A stretch of DNA of 49,468 nt from Streptomyces rubellomurinus (GTDB taxonomy: Bacteria; Actinomycetota; Actinomycetes; Streptomycetales; Streptomycetaceae), in assembly GCF_000961885.1 (NCBI RefSeq), contig NZ_JZKH01000059.1, positions 1 through 49,468 of the forward strand, read 5' to 3'. Shown in pieces: positions 31,098 to 44,396 of the stretch. Numbering within the stretch: position 1 is the stretch's first letter; the number at the start of each line of letters is the position of its first letter. Below the pieces are notes generated by a model, which worked only from the letters and a program-made list of their open reading frames with translations, did no database searches and was not told the origin of the DNA. The position numbers and the translations under genes were made by a program.

Positions 31098-32327
31098 ATG
31101 AGCAGCGACCCGTGGGGCCGTGTCGACGAGCAGGGCACGGTCTACGTCAGGACGGCGGACGGCGAACGCGTCGTCGGTTCCTGGCAGGCCGGCTCGCCCG
31201 AGGAGGCCCTGGCCTACTTCGAGCGCAAGTACCAGGGCATCGAGGTGGAGATCGGCCTGCTGGAGAAGCGGGTGCGCACCACCGACCTGGCCGCCAAGGA
31301 CGCCCAGACCGCGCTGGAGCACCTGCGCGCGCAGGTCACCGAGGGGCACGCGGTCGGCGACCTGGACGCCCTGGCCAAGCGGCTGGACACCCTCGCCGCC
31401 GACATCGAGAGCCGGCGCGAGGAGCGCAAGGCGGCCCGCGCCAAGGCGCAGGACGAGACCCGCGCCGCCAAGGAGGCCCTGGTCTCGGAGGCCGAGCAGC
31501 TCGCCGAGTCCACCCAGTGGCGGGAGGCCGGGGACCGGCTGCGCGCGCTGGTGGACACCTGGAAGGGCCTGCCCCGGCTGGACCGCAAGAGCGACGACGA
31601 GCTGTGGCACCGCTTCTCGCACGCCCGCTCGGTCTTCTCCAAGCACCGCAAGGGGCACTTCGCCGCCCTGGACGCCGACCGCGAGCAGGCCCGGCAGACC
31701 AAGGAGGCGCTGGTCGCCGAGGCCGAGGCGCTGTCCTCGTCCACCGAGTGGGGCAGCACCGCGGCCGCCTACCGCGACCTGATGGCGCGCTGGAAGGCCG
31801 CCGGCCGGGCCCAGCGGGACATCGAGGACGAGCTGTGGGCGCGGTTCCGCGGCGCGCAGGACGTCTTCTTCCAGGCCCGTTCCGCGGTGTTCAGCGAGCG
31901 GGACGCCGAGCAGGTGGAGAACCAGAAGCTCAAGGAGGCGCTGGCCGTCGAGGCCGAGGCGATCCTGCCGATCACCGACCTGAAGGCCGCCAAGGCCGCG
32001 CTGCGCGAGGTCAACGAGCGCTGGGAGGCGATCGGGCACGTGCCGCGCGACGTCCGTCCGAAGCTGGACGGCCGGCTGAACGCGGTCGAGCGGGCCATCC
32101 GCGAGGCCGAGGACGCCGAGTGGAAGCGCTCCAACCCGGAGGCCAAGGCCCGCGCGGCCGGCATGGTGGGCCTGTTCCAGGCGAAGGCCGACAAGATCCA
32201 GGCCGACCTGGACAAGGCCCGCGCGGCGGGCAACGCCTCCAAGGTCGCCAAGCTGGAGTCCGAGCTGGCCGGTGTGCAGACCCTGCTGGAGCAGGCGCAC
32301 CGCAGCCAGGAGGAGTTCAGCGGCTGA
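31098..32327 (+). CDS. DUF349-domain coiled-coil protein
   Basis: A 409-residue, highly charged, helical protein with about three DUF349 repeats, recognised by phrases such as DTWKGLPRLDRKSDDELWHRFSHAR, then RWKAAGRAQRDIEDELWARFRGAQDVFF and ERWEAIGHVPRDVRPKLDGRL. The C-terminus is a coiled coil (KADKIQADLDKARAAGN...). Function in actinobacteria is unknown. The ATG has GGAGG upstream. The gap before it (266 bp) contains a TAGGGT -10-like element near 30947. Confidence 0.9.
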   Translation: MSSDPWGRVDEQGTVYVRTADGERVVGSWQAGSPEEALAYFERKYQGIEVEIGLLEKRVRTTDLAAKDAQTALEHLRAQVTEGHAVGDLDALAKRLDTLAADIESRREERKAARAKAQDETRAAKEALVSEAEQLAESTQWREAGDRLRALVDTWKGLPRLDRKSDDELWHRFSHARSVFSKHRKGHFAALDADREQARQTKEALVAEAEALSSSTEWGSTAAAYRDLMARWKAAGRAQRDIEDELWARFRGAQDVFFQARSAVFSERDAEQVENQKLKEALAVEAEAILPITDLKAAKAALREVNERWEAIGHVPRDVRPKLDGRLNAVERAIREAEDAEWKRSNPEAKARAAGMVGLFQAKADKIQADLDKARAAGNASKVAKLESELAGVQTLLEQAHRSQEEFSG

Positions 32328-32342
32328 TCCGGTGAGCCGATG

Positions 32343-32389
32343 AACGCCGAAAGGCCCCCGGAGTGCTCCCCCGGGGGCCTTTCGGCGTT
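32343..32389. terminator. Bidirectional terminator between the DUF349 gene and relA
   Basis: A perfect 19-bp stem (32343-32361 with 32371-32389) with a 9-nt loop, between convergent genes and 7 bp from the relA stop. Confidence 0.92.
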
Positions 32390-32395
32390 CCCGCG

Positions 32396-34825
<2,430 letters not shown>

Positions 34826-34952
34826 GGACACTCCTCGGGGCACCGGGGCCTACCCCTGCCGGGGCCCGAGCGGGCGGGTGCACCGGGAGGGGATGAATCT
34901 TCATGGTACCGAGCCGGGCGCCCCGCCGTTCATCCGGCCGGGCCCGGAAACG

Positions 34953-34989
34953 GAAGGACGGCGGTCGGATGATCCGACCGCCGTCCTTC
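34953..34989. terminator. Terminator downstream of apt
   Basis: A perfect 16-bp stem (34953-34968 with 34974-34989) with a 5-nt loop, starting 11 bp after the apt stop. Separates apt from relA. Confidence 0.88.
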
Positions 34990-35000
34990 GAACGCGTCCC

Positions 35001-35552
35001 TCAGACCGTGACCAGCGTCTCCAGCGGAGCGCCGTCCAGGTGCTCGGCCAGCCGCTCGCGGCCGTCCAGGAAGCCCAGCTCCATCAGCACCACGACGCCC
35101 GCCAGCTCGGCGCCGGCCTGCTTGACCAGGTCCAGTGAGGCCCCGATGGTGCCGCCGGTGGCCAGCACGTCGTCCACCACCAGCACCTTCTCACCGGGCG
35201 CGAAGGCGTCGCACTGCACCTCCAGCGTCGCCGAGCCGTACTCCAGCTCGTACGAACGCCGGAACACCTCGCCGGGCAGCTTGCCCTGCTTGCGGATCGG
35301 CACGAAGCCGAGCCCGGCCGCGAAGGCCGCCGGGGCCGCCAGCACGAAGCCGCGCGCCTCCAGACCCACCACCTTGGTCGCCCCGAGCTCCCGCGCCCGG
35401 TCCGCCAGCGCCCGGGTGAGGGCGCCGAAGGCCTCGGCGTCGGCGAGCAGCGGCGCGATGTCCTTGAACAGCACGCCCGGCTTCGGGTAGTCGGGGACGT
35501 CCCGGATCCGGCTGTTCAGCAGCTCGGCCAGGGCGGTGTCGGCGGTGGTCAC
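35001..35552 (-). CDS. apt: Adenine phosphoribosyltransferase
   Basis: The 183-residue purine-salvage enzyme makes AMP from adenine and PRPP. The PRPP loop is VLVVDDVLATGGTIGASL, and GVLFKDIAPLLAD plus GLEARGFVLAAP are typical of Apt. The GTG start has AAGGAAA upstream and lies 22 bp after the secF stop, so it is likely co-transcribed with secD-secF. Conserved next to relA in actinobacteria. Confidence 0.96.
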   Translation of the reverse strand: MTTADTALAELLNSRIRDVPDYPKPGVLFKDIAPLLADAEAFGALTRALADRARELGATKVVGLEARGFVLAAPAAFAAGLGFVPIRKQGKLPGEVFRRSYELEYGSATLEVQCDAFAPGEKVLVVDDVLATGGTIGASLDLVKQAGAELAGVVVLMELGFLDGRERLAEHLDGAPLETLVTV

Positions 35553-35574
35553 GGTGTTTCCTTAGAGATCGAGT

Positions 35575-36672
35575 TCAGCGCTTGGTGGACGGACGGCCCT
35601 TGGCACGTGCGGTGCCGGCCGACCGGCCGCGCTGACCGACCATACCCGCAGGCTGCTCGTCCGCCTCGGCCTCCTCGCCCCCGGCGGCCTCGGCCTCGGC
35701 CTTGGCGGCCGCCGACGCCCGGTGCCGCAGGACCTGCTTGCGCAGCTCCTTCATGTCCGGCTGCTCCTCCTTGAGCTGCGCCAGCAGCGGGGTGGCGACG
35801 CAGATCGAGGAGTAGGCACCGGCCGCGAGGCCGATGAACAGGGCGAGCGAGATGTCGTTCAGGGTGCCGGCGCCCAGCAGGCCGCCGCCGATGAACAGCA
35901 GCGCGGCGACCGGCAGCAGCGCGACCACGGTGGTGTTGAGCGAGCGGACCAGGGTCTGGTTGAGGCCCGCGTTGGCCGCCTCGCTGTAGGTGAGCTTGTT
36001 CTGCTTGGTGAGCCCCTTGGTGTTCTCCTTCACGGTGTCGAAGACGACGACCGTGTCGTAGAGCGAGTACCCGAGGATCGTCAGGAAGCCGATCACCGTA
36101 CCGGGGGTGACCTCGAAGCCCACCAGGGCGTACACGCCGATGGTGATCAGCAGGTCGTGCAGCAGGGCGACCAGGGCCGCCACCGCCATCCGCCACTCGA
36201 AGGCGATCGCCAGGTAGACCGTCACCAGGATCATGAAGACGATCAGACCGGTGAGCGCCTTCTGGGAGATCTGCTTGCCCCAGCTGGGGCCGATCACCTG
36301 GGCCTCGACGGTGTCCAGCGGCACGCTGAGCTTCTGCGAGAGCTCGGAGCGGACCTGGTCCGAGCTCTTCGTCTCGTCGGTGCTGACCTGGATGCGGATC
36401 TTGCCGTTGTCGGTCGACTGCACCAGCGGGTGCGAGGAGACGATGTTGTCAGCCGTCTCCTGCGCCTGCGAGACGGTCAGCCCCGGCTTGCTGACGGTGT
36501 AGACCGAGCCGCCCTTGAACTCGATGCCCAGGTGCAGGCCCATGGCCAGGCCGATCGCCGCGACCAGCACGATCACGCCGGAGATGGAGTACCAGAGCTT
36601 GCGGCGCCCGACGAAGTCGAAGCTGACCTCGCCCTGGTAGAGCCGGTGGCCCAGATTGGAGAAGCGCGACAC
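35575..36672 (-). CDS. secF: Protein translocase subunit SecF
   Basis: The 365-residue SecF has six membrane helices, with GRRKLWYSISGVIVLVA at the N-terminus, GIEFKGGSVYTV in the first loop, and the conserved GYSLYDTVVVFDTVKEN in the central helices. The C-terminus (about 305-365) is charged and Ala/Glu rich, likely cytoplasmic. With SecD it uses the proton gradient to aid export. GTG start with AAGGAGG 9 nt upstream, 4 bp after secD. Confidence 0.96.
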   Translation of the reverse strand: MSRFSNLGHRLYQGEVSFDFVGRRKLWYSISGVIVLVAAIGLAMGLHLGIEFKGGSVYTVSKPGLTVSQAQETADNIVSSHPLVQSTDNGKIRIQVSTDETKSSDQVRSELSQKLSVPLDTVEAQVIGPSWGKQISQKALTGLIVFMILVTVYLAIAFEWRMAVAALVALLHDLLITIGVYALVGFEVTPGTVIGFLTILGYSLYDTVVVFDTVKENTKGLTKQNKLTYSEAANAGLNQTLVRSLNTTVVALLPVAALLFIGGGLLGAGTLNDISLALFIGLAAGAYSSICVATPLLAQLKEEQPDMKELRKQVLRHRASAAAKAEAEAAGGEEAEADEQPAGMVGQRGRSAGTARAKGRPSTKR

Positions 36673-36676
36673 GGTG

Positions 36677-38515
36677 TCAGGCCTCCTTCACGGCGGCAGA
36701 GGAGGAGGGGCGACGGCGGGTGCTGCGCAGCGGCGGGCGGGCGCCCAGCCGCTTCGGGTCCAGGCCGGACCACGGGTGGCCGTTGGAGAAGAACTTGCGC
36801 CGGGCCAGCAGCGTGATCAGCGGCTTGGTGAAGAGGAAGATCACCACGACGTCGAGCGCGGTGGTCAGGCCGAGCGTGAAGGCGAAGCCCTGGACCTTGC
36901 CGACCGAGACGACGTACAGCACGGCGGCACAGAGGAAGGACACGAAGTCCGAGACCAGGATGGTGCGCCGGGCGCGCGGCCAGGCCCGCTGGACGGCCGG
37001 GCGCAGCGGGGCGCCCTCGCGGACCTCGTCGCGAATGCGCTCGAAGTACACGATGAAGGAGTCCGCGGTGATGCCGATCGCGACGATGGCGCCGCAGACC
37101 GCCGGCAGGTTCAGCGCGAAGCCGATCCCGCCGCCGAGCAGGCTCATGATCGAGTAGGTCAGGGCCGCCGAGACGAGCAGACCGGCGATCGAGACCAGGC
37201 CCAGGCCGCGGTAGTAGACGAGCGAGTAGGCGACCACCAGCAGCATGCCGATCGCGCCGGCGACCAGGCCGGCCTTCAGCTGGTCGTTGCCCAGGGCCGG
37301 GGAGACGGTGGTGACGTCGCTCTTGTTGAACTCCAGCGGCAGGGCGCCGTAGCTGAGCACGTTGGCGAGGTCGTCCGCCTCGGACTGGCTGAACTGGCCG
37401 GTGATGACCGCGCTACCGCCCGAGATCGGGCCGTTGACCCGCGGGTGGGAGACGACCTCGTTGTCCAGCACGATGGCGAACTGGTTGGTCGGCGGGGTCT
37501 GGCTGGCCAGCTTGGTGGTGACCGAGCTGAAGGCGTCGCTGCCGGTGTTGTCGAACCCCAGCTGGACCTGCCAGCCGCCACCGGTCTGGTTGTCGAAGAT
37601 CGCCTGCGCCTTGGAGACGTTCCCGCCCTTCACGGCCACCGGGCCGAGCGCCAGCTTCTGGTAGAAGCCCTGCTCGGGCTTCTGGGAGCAGGCGAGGACG
37701 GCCTTGTCGTCGGCGCCGCTCTGCGCGATGCGGGCCTCGGGCTTGGAGCAGTCCAGTGCGGCCCACGCGGCGGACAGCTCCGGCGGGACGGTGCCCTGGG
37801 TCAGCAGGCTGCTCGGGTCGGCCGGGTTCTGCTGGGCCGGCGGGGTCGCGGCGGCGCTCGGGGCGCCGCTGGCGGCCGCGGCGGGCGTGCCGGTCGCGGA
37901 CGGGGCCGCGCTCGCGCCGGTGGCGGCCGCGGACGGCGTGGTGCCCTCGGCGGCCAGCGCCTCGCTGGCCGGGCGGCCCTGCTTGGTGGCGCTCGCGGTC
38001 GCGGACGGCGTCGCGGCCGGCGCGGTGCTCGCGGACGGGGTGGCGCCCGCGGACGGGGTGGCGGCCGGGGTCCCGGAGGCACCGGCCGAGGGGGTGGCGG
38101 TGGCCGCGGAGGCCGGCACGCCGCTGGGGGCCACGGCCAGGACCGGGCGGAAGAACAGCTTCGCGGTGGTACCGACCTGGTCCGCCGCGTTCTGCTTGTC
38201 CCCGCCCTTGGGGATGTTCACGATGATCGTGTCCGAGCCCTGGGTCTGGACCTCCGCCTCGGAGACACCCATCCCGTTGACCCGGCGCTCCATGATCCCG
38301 ACGGCGATGTCCATGTTCGCCTTGGTGAGCGCCTTGGGATCGGTCGACTTGGCGGTCAGCGTGATGCTGGTGCCGCCGGCGAGGTCGATTCCGAGCCTGG
38401 GCTTGGTGTTGCCCGTCCCGAACATGAGGGCGACCAGTCCGACGGTGACGACCAGGATGAGGGCCAGTGCCCGCCCTGGGTAGCCGTCGCGCGGGCGCGA
38501 CTTGGGTGTTGCCAC
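36677..38515 (-). CDS. secD: Protein translocase subunit SecD with large low-complexity insert
   Basis: The 612-residue SecD has an N-terminal helix (15-33), RLGIDLAGGTSITL, the P1 region (DIAVGIMERRVNGMGVSEAEVQ), then a 106-residue Ala/Ser/Thr/Pro-rich insert at about 128-233. The P1 head continues (AIFDNQTGGGWQVQLGF, VLDNEVVSHPRVN) and five C-terminal helices follow, with ITADSFIVYFERIRDE. Start GTG (VATPKSRPRDG); the longer frame is non-coding. The insert is extracytoplasmic and looks like a flexible linker; its length is unusual. Confidence 0.94.
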   Translation of the reverse strand: MATPKSRPRDGYPGRALALILVVTVGLVALMFGTGNTKPRLGIDLAGGTSITLTAKSTDPKALTKANMDIAVGIMERRVNGMGVSEAEVQTQGSDTIIVNIPKGGDKQNAADQVGTTAKLFFRPVLAVAPSGVPASAATATPSAGASGTPAATPSAGATPSASTAPAATPSATASATKQGRPASEALAAEGTTPSAAATGASAAPSATGTPAAAASGAPSAAATPPAQQNPADPSSLLTQGTVPPELSAAWAALDCSKPEARIAQSGADDKAVLACSQKPEQGFYQKLALGPVAVKGGNVSKAQAIFDNQTGGGWQVQLGFDNTGSDAFSSVTTKLASQTPPTNQFAIVLDNEVVSHPRVNGPISGGSAVITGQFSQSEADDLANVLSYGALPLEFNKSDVTTVSPALGNDQLKAGLVAGAIGMLLVVAYSLVYYRGLGLVSIAGLLVSAALTYSIMSLLGGGIGFALNLPAVCGAIVAIGITADSFIVYFERIRDEVREGAPLRPAVQRAWPRARRTILVSDFVSFLCAAVLYVVSVGKVQGFAFTLGLTTALDVVVIFLFTKPLITLLARRKFFSNGHPWSGLDPKRLGARPPLRSTRRRPSSSAAVKEA

Positions 38516-38664
38516 CTTGCTCGTTTCTCCCTGTCCATGCCACGTCGCCAACCGGACCCCCGTCCGGCTCGTGGCTGGACGGGGGGCATGGTGGTCTCGC
38601 GGCCCTGAGGTCCTGTGGGCTCGCGGCACACTGCGCCGCGCGGCCGGGCGGGTGCCCGACCGTC

Positions 38665-39066
38665 TTACTTGCTCGCGGGAGCCCCGCCCTCGGCGTCGCC
38701 CTTCTCCGCGCTCTCCTTGCTGAGCGACAGCGGCTCGCCCTCGACCGGCACGGCGTCCTCGGCCTCCGGCTCGGGCAGCTCGTCATCGGCGGGGCGGCCG
38801 TTGATGATCGCGTCGTACTCCTGGGGGTCCAGGACGGCGGCGATCGCACTCTTGGTGAAGTGGGTGACCACGCCGGGCGCGATCTCCAGCTCGACGGTCT
38901 CCTCGTTGACCGCCTTCACCTGGGCGTACAGGCCACCGATGGTGCGCACTCCCGCCCCGGGCTCCAGCGCGGTCTGCATCTGCGACATCTGCGCCTGGCG
39001 CTTCTTCTGCGCCCGGAACATGAACACGATCAGGAGAACGGGGAGGAGGAGGATGATGAGGTTCAC
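38665..39066 (-). CDS. yajC: Preprotein translocase subunit YajC
   Basis: The 133-residue protein has a single N-terminal membrane helix (about 2-17), then FRAQKKRQAQMSQMQTALEPGAGVRTIGGLYAQV, the YajC signature, and an acidic, disordered tail. It joins the SecDF complex. GTG start with AAAGGA upstream. It is 149 bp upstream of secD and follows ruvB at a distance of 272 bp that shows no gene. Confidence 0.94.
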   Translation of the reverse strand: MNLIILLLPVLLIVFMFRAQKKRQAQMSQMQTALEPGAGVRTIGGLYAQVKAVNEETVELEIAPGVVTHFTKSAIAAVLDPQEYDAIINGRPADDELPEPEAEDAVPVEGEPLSLSKESAEKGDAEGGAPASK

Positions 39067-39338
39067 TGCAGCCAGGGTCCTTTACGGGCCGCCGGCCGGC
39101 GGCCTGTGTGGTATTGGTCGGCCCGTCAGGTGAGAGGGGCGGTCCGGCGGAGTCTAGGCGACCCCGAACTGATCGGACAACGCCAAGCATCGCATCCTGC
39201 CGCCGAAAGTGGCGAGCCTCCGCCTGCACGGTTTCCCCGGACTTCTTCCCTGGCATCTCCGCGAGCGACCGGTCCGCCACCGGGCGGGAACCAGTCGGCA
39301 CCCCCCACCCGTTCCTCACCCGATCGGAGCAGCGCCCG

Positions 39339-40433
<1,095 letters not shown>

Positions 40434-40479
40434 CTCTGCGGGCTCCATGGTCGACAAACTGACAGGTCGTCAAACTGCT

Positions 40480-41091
40480 TCAGCGGGCGCGGTTCAGACC
40501 GCGCAGCGCGAGCCGCAGCAGGGCGCCGACGTCCGGCGTCTGCTGGGCCTGCGCCTCCGGGGTGACGGCGGCCACCGCCTCGTCCGCCTCGCGCGGGGCG
40601 TAGCCGAGACCGGTCAGCGCGGCGTGCAGCTGGTCGCTCCACGGCGCCGGGCCGGCGGCGATCGGCTTCTGCGCGGGCACCGCGCCGAGCGGGGCGCCGA
40701 GCTTGTCCTTGTACTCCAGCAGCAGCTTCGCCGCCTTCGCCTTGCCGATGCCGGGGACGGCGACCAGCGCCTTCTCGTCCCCGCCCGCCACCGCGGCGCG
40801 CAGCGCGTCCGGGCTGTGCACGCCGAGGATCGCCTGCGCCAGCTTGGGTCCGACGCCCGGCGCCGCCTGCAGGATCTCGAACACGGCCCGCTCGTCGTCG
40901 TCCGCGAAGCCGAACAGGGTCAGCGAGTCCTCCCGGACGACCAGCGAGGTCGCCAGCCGGGCGGGCTCGCCGAGCCGCAGCCCGGCCAGGGTGTTCGGGG
41001 TGCACTGCACCGCCATGCCGACCCCGCCGACCTCGATCACCGCGACACCGGCGGAGACGGCCGCGACGGGCCCTTGGACGAAGGCGATCAC
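40480..41091 (-). CDS. ruvA: Holliday junction branch migration protein RuvA
   Basis: The 203-residue RuvA has an N-terminal OB fold ([24 protein letters not shown]), helix-hairpin-helix domain ([13 protein letters not shown] and [20 protein letters not shown]) and a C-terminal RuvB-binding domain ([18 protein letters not shown]). GTG start overlaps the ruvC stop (GTGA). It is 46 bp before ruvB in the same operon. Confidence 0.95.
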   Translation of the reverse strand: MIAFVQGPVAAVSAGVAVIEVGGVGMAVQCTPNTLAGLRLGEPARLATSLVVREDSLTLFGFADDDERAVFEILQAAPGVGPKLAQAILGVHSPDALRAAVAGGDEKALVAVPGIGKAKAAKLLLEYKDKLGAPLGAVPAQKPIAAGPAPWSDQLHAALTGLGYAPREADEAVAAVTPEAQAQQTPDVGALLRLALRGLNRAR

Positions 41092-41645
41092 CGGGCACTG
41101 CCTTTCAGAGGGGAGGGGTCCTTCAGGGGGGTGGCGCGGGCGGCCTGGACGGCGGCCTGCAGCCGGTTGGTCGTCCCGCCGCGCCAGATGTGGCAGATGG
41201 CCAGCGCCAGCGCGTCGGCGGCGTCGGCCGGCTTGGGTGGGGCGTCCAGCCGCAGCAGGCGCTGCACCATCGCGGTGACCTGCGCCTTGTCGGCCCGGCC
41301 GGAGCCGGTGACGGCCGCCTTGACCTCGCTCGGGGTGTGCAGCGTGACGGGGATGCCGCGCCGGGTGGCGCAGAGCATGGCGACGGCGCTGGCCTGCGCG
41401 GTGCCCATCACGGTGCGGACGTTGTGCTGGGCGAAGACCCGCTCGACGGCGACCAGGTCCGGCCGGTGCTCGTCCAGCCAGGCCTCCAGGCCCTGCTCGA
41501 CCAGCAGCAGCCGCTGCCCGATCTCCGCCTCCGCGGGGGTGCGCACGACGCCGACCCCGGCCATCCGCAGCGGCCGGCCCGGCGCGCCCTCGACCACACC
41601 GACCCCGCACCTGGTCAGCCCCGGGTCCACGCCCAGTACCCGCAC
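41088..41645 (-). CDS. ruvC: Holliday junction resolvase RuvC
   Basis: The 185-residue endonuclease starts with [18 protein letters not shown] (first catalytic Asp), [20 protein letters not shown] (Glu), and ends with [17 protein letters not shown] (Asp pair). Start GTG (VRVLGVDPG), preceded immediately by another GTG. No strong RBS. It begins the ruvC-ruvA-ruvB operon, which needs a promoter in the 151-bp gap shared with the yebC end. Confidence 0.95.
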   Translation of the reverse strand: MRVLGVDPGLTRCGVGVVEGAPGRPLRMAGVGVVRTPAEAEIGQRLLLVEQGLEAWLDEHRPDLVAVERVFAQHNVRTVMGTAQASAVAMLCATRRGIPVTLHTPSEVKAAVTGSGRADKAQVTAMVQRLLRLDAPPKPADAADALALAICHIWRGGTTNRLQAAVQAARATPLKDPSPLKGSAR

Positions 41646-41725
41646 CACGTCGCCCCGCCCGTCTCTTTCCGTCGCCGACCTGCGAAGGCTACCGCCAGGG
41701 TCCGACAACCCCACCGGACGACACC

Positions 41726-41753
41726 GGCCCGGCGGTCCAGGGACCACCGGGCC
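41726..41753. terminator. Hairpin downstream of yebC
   Basis: An 11-bp stem with one mismatch and a CAGG tetraloop lies between yebC and ruvC, 44 bp after the yebC stop. Confidence 0.55.
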
Positions 41754-41765
41754 GGGCAGTGAGAA

Positions 41766-41807
41766 CGATCACTCGCCGTCGATCAGTCGGCGTCGATCAC
41801 TCGGCGT
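41766..41807. repeat. Three 14-bp tandem repeats over the yebC stop codon
   Basis: The unit CGATCASTCGSCGT (plus strand) occurs three times in tandem with only two variable positions. The unit nearest the gene contains the yebC stop codon. The three TGA codons on the minus strand are 14 nt apart and thus in three different frames. Confidence 0.92.
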
Positions 41808-42555
41808 CGAGCTGCGCACCGACCTCGTCGGAGATGTCGAAGTTGGCGAAGACGTTCTGCACGTCGTCGCTGTCCTCCAGCGCGTCGATCAGCTTCAGGA
41901 TCTTGCGGGCGCCGTCGACGTCCAGCTCGACCTGCATGCTCGGGAGGAAGTTGGCCTCGGCCGAGTCGTAGTCGACGCCCGCGTCCACCAGCGCGGTGCG
42001 CACGGCGACCATCTTGGAGGCCTCGGAGACGATCTCGAAGGACTCGCCGAGGTCGTTGATCTCCTCGGGCTCCTGGTCCAGGACGACCTCGAAGAGCTTG
42101 TCCTCGTCCACGCCGTCAGCCTTGGGGACGATCACGACGCCCTTGCGGGTGAACAGGTACGACACCGAGCCCGGGTCGGCCATCGAGCCGCCGTTGCGGG
42201 TCATCGCGACGCGCACGTCGGAGGCCGCGCGGTTGCGGTTGTCGGTGAGGCACTCGATCAGGACGGCGACGCCGTTCGGGCCGTAGCCCTCGTACATGAT
42301 GGTCTGGTAGTCGGCGCCGCCGGCCTCCAGACCGCCACCGCGCTTGACGGCGCGGTTGATGTTGTCGATCGGGACCGAGCTCTTCTTCGCCTTCTGGATG
42401 GCGTCGTAGAGGGTCGGGTTGCCCTGCGGGTCGGGACCGCCGGTGCGCGCCGCCACCTCGATGTTCTTGATCATCTTGGCGAAGAGCTTGCCGCGCTTGG
42501 CGTCGATCACGGCCTTCTTGTGCTTGGTGGTAGCCCACTTAGAGTGGCCGGACAT
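41797..42555 (-). CDS. yebC: YebC/PmpR-family protein
   Basis: The 252-residue protein starts [22 protein letters not shown], the YebC signature, with [22 protein letters not shown] in the middle. Family members bind DNA or act on the ribosome to relieve proline stalling (TACO1-like). Length is normal. It lies between pdxT and ruvC, as in many actinobacteria. Its 3' end has been triplicated as a short tandem repeat. Confidence 0.96.
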   Translation of the reverse strand: MSGHSKWATTKHKKAVIDAKRGKLFAKMIKNIEVAARTGGPDPQGNPTLYDAIQKAKKSSVPIDNINRAVKRGGGLEAGGADYQTIMYEGYGPNGVAVLIECLTDNRNRAASDVRVAMTRNGGSMADPGSVSYLFTRKGVVIVPKADGVDEDKLFEVVLDQEPEEINDLGESFEIVSEASKMVAVRTALVDAGVDYDSAEANFLPSMQVELDVDGARKILKLIDALEDSDDVQNVFANFDISDEVGAQLDAE

Positions 42556-42602
42556 CGCCAGCTCCTTTACGTCGCCAAAGGGAAATGAACAGATGAGATC
42601 TT

Positions 42603-42620
42603 ACCGGTGTCGCCACCGGT
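42603..42620. terminator. Short hairpin downstream of pdxT
   Basis: A perfect 7-bp stem (ACCGGTG with CACCGGT) and TCGC loop, 14 bp beyond the pdxT stop and 48 bp upstream of yebC. Confidence 0.5.
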
Positions 42621-42633
42621 GAGGCGCACACGG

Positions 42634-43257
42634 TCAGCGCGCGGCCACGGCGAGGTGCTCCTCGACCATCCGCACGAAGTACCCGTGCACCCGGTGATCG
42701 CCGGTCAGCTCCGGGTGGAAGGACGTGGCCAGCAGGTTTCCCTGGCGCACGGCGACGATCCGGCTGTCCGGGCCGTCCGCGGCGGGCAGCTCGGCCAGCA
42801 CCTCGACGCCCGCGCCGACCTCCTCGACCCAGGGGGCGCGGATGAACACGCCGTGCACCGGGGCGTCGCCCAGGCCGGCGAAGTCGATCCCGGACTCGAA
42901 GGACTCGTTCTGACGGCCGAAGGCGTTGCGGCGCACGGTCATGTCGATGCCGCCGACCGTCTCCTGGTCGTCCCGGCCGTCCAGGATCTTGTCGGCCAGC
43001 ATGATCATGCCCGCGCAGGTGCCGTACACCGGCATCCCGGCGGCGACCCGGTCGCGCAGCGGCTGCATCACGTCGAACAGCAGCGCCAGCTTGGACATGG
43101 TGGTGGACTCCCCGCCGGGGATCACCAGCGCGTCGACCTCGGCCAGCTCCTCGGCGCGGCGCACCGGACGGGCGAGCGCGTCGGCCTCGGCCAGCGCCAC
43201 CAGGTGCTCGCGGACGTCGCCCTGCAGGGCGAGGACGCCGATGACAGGAGTGCTCAC
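42634..43257 (-). CDS. pdxT: Pyridoxal 5'-phosphate synthase glutaminase subunit PdxT
   Basis: The 207-residue glutaminase has the start [28 protein letters not shown], the nucleophile Cys in [10 protein letters not shown], and the His-Glu pair in [13 protein letters not shown]. It supplies ammonia to PdxS for vitamin B6 synthesis. GTG start with GAGG 9 nt upstream. It is 97 bp after pdxS, with a hairpin in between. Confidence 0.96.
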   Translation of the reverse strand: MSTPVIGVLALQGDVREHLVALAEADALARPVRRAEELAEVDALVIPGGESTTMSKLALLFDVMQPLRDRVAAGMPVYGTCAGMIMLADKILDGRDDQETVGGIDMTVRRNAFGRQNESFESGIDFAGLGDAPVHGVFIRAPWVEEVGAGVEVLAELPAADGPDSRIVAVRQGNLLATSFHPELTGDHRVHGYFVRMVEEHLAVAAR

Positions 43258-43300
43258 GGTCTTCAACCTCTATCGATCGTTACTACGGACGTACGTGGCG

Positions 43301-43335
43301 CGGCCCGCCGCGCGCCGAGGCGCAACGGCGGGCCG
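43301..43335. terminator. Hairpin between pdxS and pdxT
   Basis: A perfect 10-bp stem (43301-43310 with 43326-43335) with a 15-nt loop that can add an inner 4-bp stem, 20 bp after the pdxS stop. It may attenuate pdxT rather than fully stop transcription. Confidence 0.5.
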
Positions 43336-43354
43336 GCTCGGCGGGGGGCGGTGA

Positions 43355-44266
43355 CTACCAGCCGCGGTTGGCGTAGCGCTCGGTCTCCGGCAGGGTGTCG
43401 CAGTTGATGCCGACCATGGCCTCGCCCAGGTTGCGGGAGGCGTCCGCGATGACCTTCGGGTCGTCGAAGAAGGTGGTGGCCTTCACGATCGCGGCGGCAC
43501 GCTTGGCCGGGTCGCCCGACTTGAAGATGCCGGAGCCGACGAAGACGCCCTCGGCGCCCAGCTGGCGCATCAGCGCGGCGTCGGCCGGGGTGGCCACGCC
43601 ACCGGCGGAGAACAGCACGACCGGCAGCTTGCCGAGCTCGGCGACCTCCTTGACCAGCTCGTACGGGGCGCGCAGCTCCTTGGCGGCGGCGTACAGCTCG
43701 TTGTTGTCGAAGCCGCGCAGCTTGGCGATCTCGTTCTTGATCTGGCGCAGGTGGCGGACGGCCTCGACGACGTTGCCGGTGCCGGCCTCACCCTTCGAGC
43801 GGATCATGGCCGCGCCCTCGGCGATGCGGCGCAGGGCCTCGCCCAGGTTGGTGGCGCCGCAGACGAAGGGGGTGGTGAAGGCCCACTTGTCCGAGTGGTT
43901 GACCTCGTCGGCCGGGGTCAGCACCTCGGACTCGTCGATGTAGTCGACGCCGAGCGACTGCAGGACCTGGGCCTCGACGAAGTGGCCGATGCGGGACTTG
44001 GCCATCACCGGGATGGAGACCGCCCCGATGATCTCCTCGATCATGTTGGGGTCGGACATGCGGGCCACGCCGCCGTCCTTGCGGATGTCCGCCGGCACCC
44101 GCTCCAGCGCCATGACGGCCACCGCACCGGCGTCCTCGGCGATCTTGGCCTGCTCGGCGTTGACCACGTCCATGATCACACCGCCCTTGAGCTGCTCGGC
44201 CATGCCGCGCTTGACCCGGGCGGTGCCGATCTGCGGCTGGTCTGCGGTGGTGGGGGTGGTGGACAC
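43355..44266 (-). CDS. pdxS: Pyridoxal 5'-phosphate synthase subunit PdxS
   Basis: The 303-residue TIM barrel has [17 protein letters not shown], the catalytic Lys region [31 protein letters not shown] and the C-terminal [12 protein letters not shown]. It makes PLP from ribose 5-phosphate, glyceraldehyde 3-phosphate and ammonia from PdxT. Start GTG ([10 protein letters not shown]) with GAGG 6 nt upstream; an in-frame GTG four codons earlier has no spaced site. Length and motifs complete. Confidence 0.97.
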   Translation of the reverse strand: MSTTPTTADQPQIGTARVKRGMAEQLKGGVIMDVVNAEQAKIAEDAGAVAVMALERVPADIRKDGGVARMSDPNMIEEIIGAVSIPVMAKSRIGHFVEAQVLQSLGVDYIDESEVLTPADEVNHSDKWAFTTPFVCGATNLGEALRRIAEGAAMIRSKGEAGTGNVVEAVRHLRQIKNEIAKLRGFDNNELYAAAKELRAPYELVKEVAELGKLPVVLFSAGGVATPADAALMRQLGAEGVFVGSGIFKSGDPAKRAAAIVKATTFFDDPKVIADASRNLGEAMVGINCDTLPETERYANRGW

Positions 44267-44396
44267 GTGAGACCTCACTCCAAGGATGAACCAGTGCTAT
44301 CGCCCTATGGTAGGCCGGACGAGTGGCCCCTCCATGTGCCACCGAGTCCAGCCAGGACGACGGGATGCGACAAACGGGCCGTATCCGGGGGACAGC

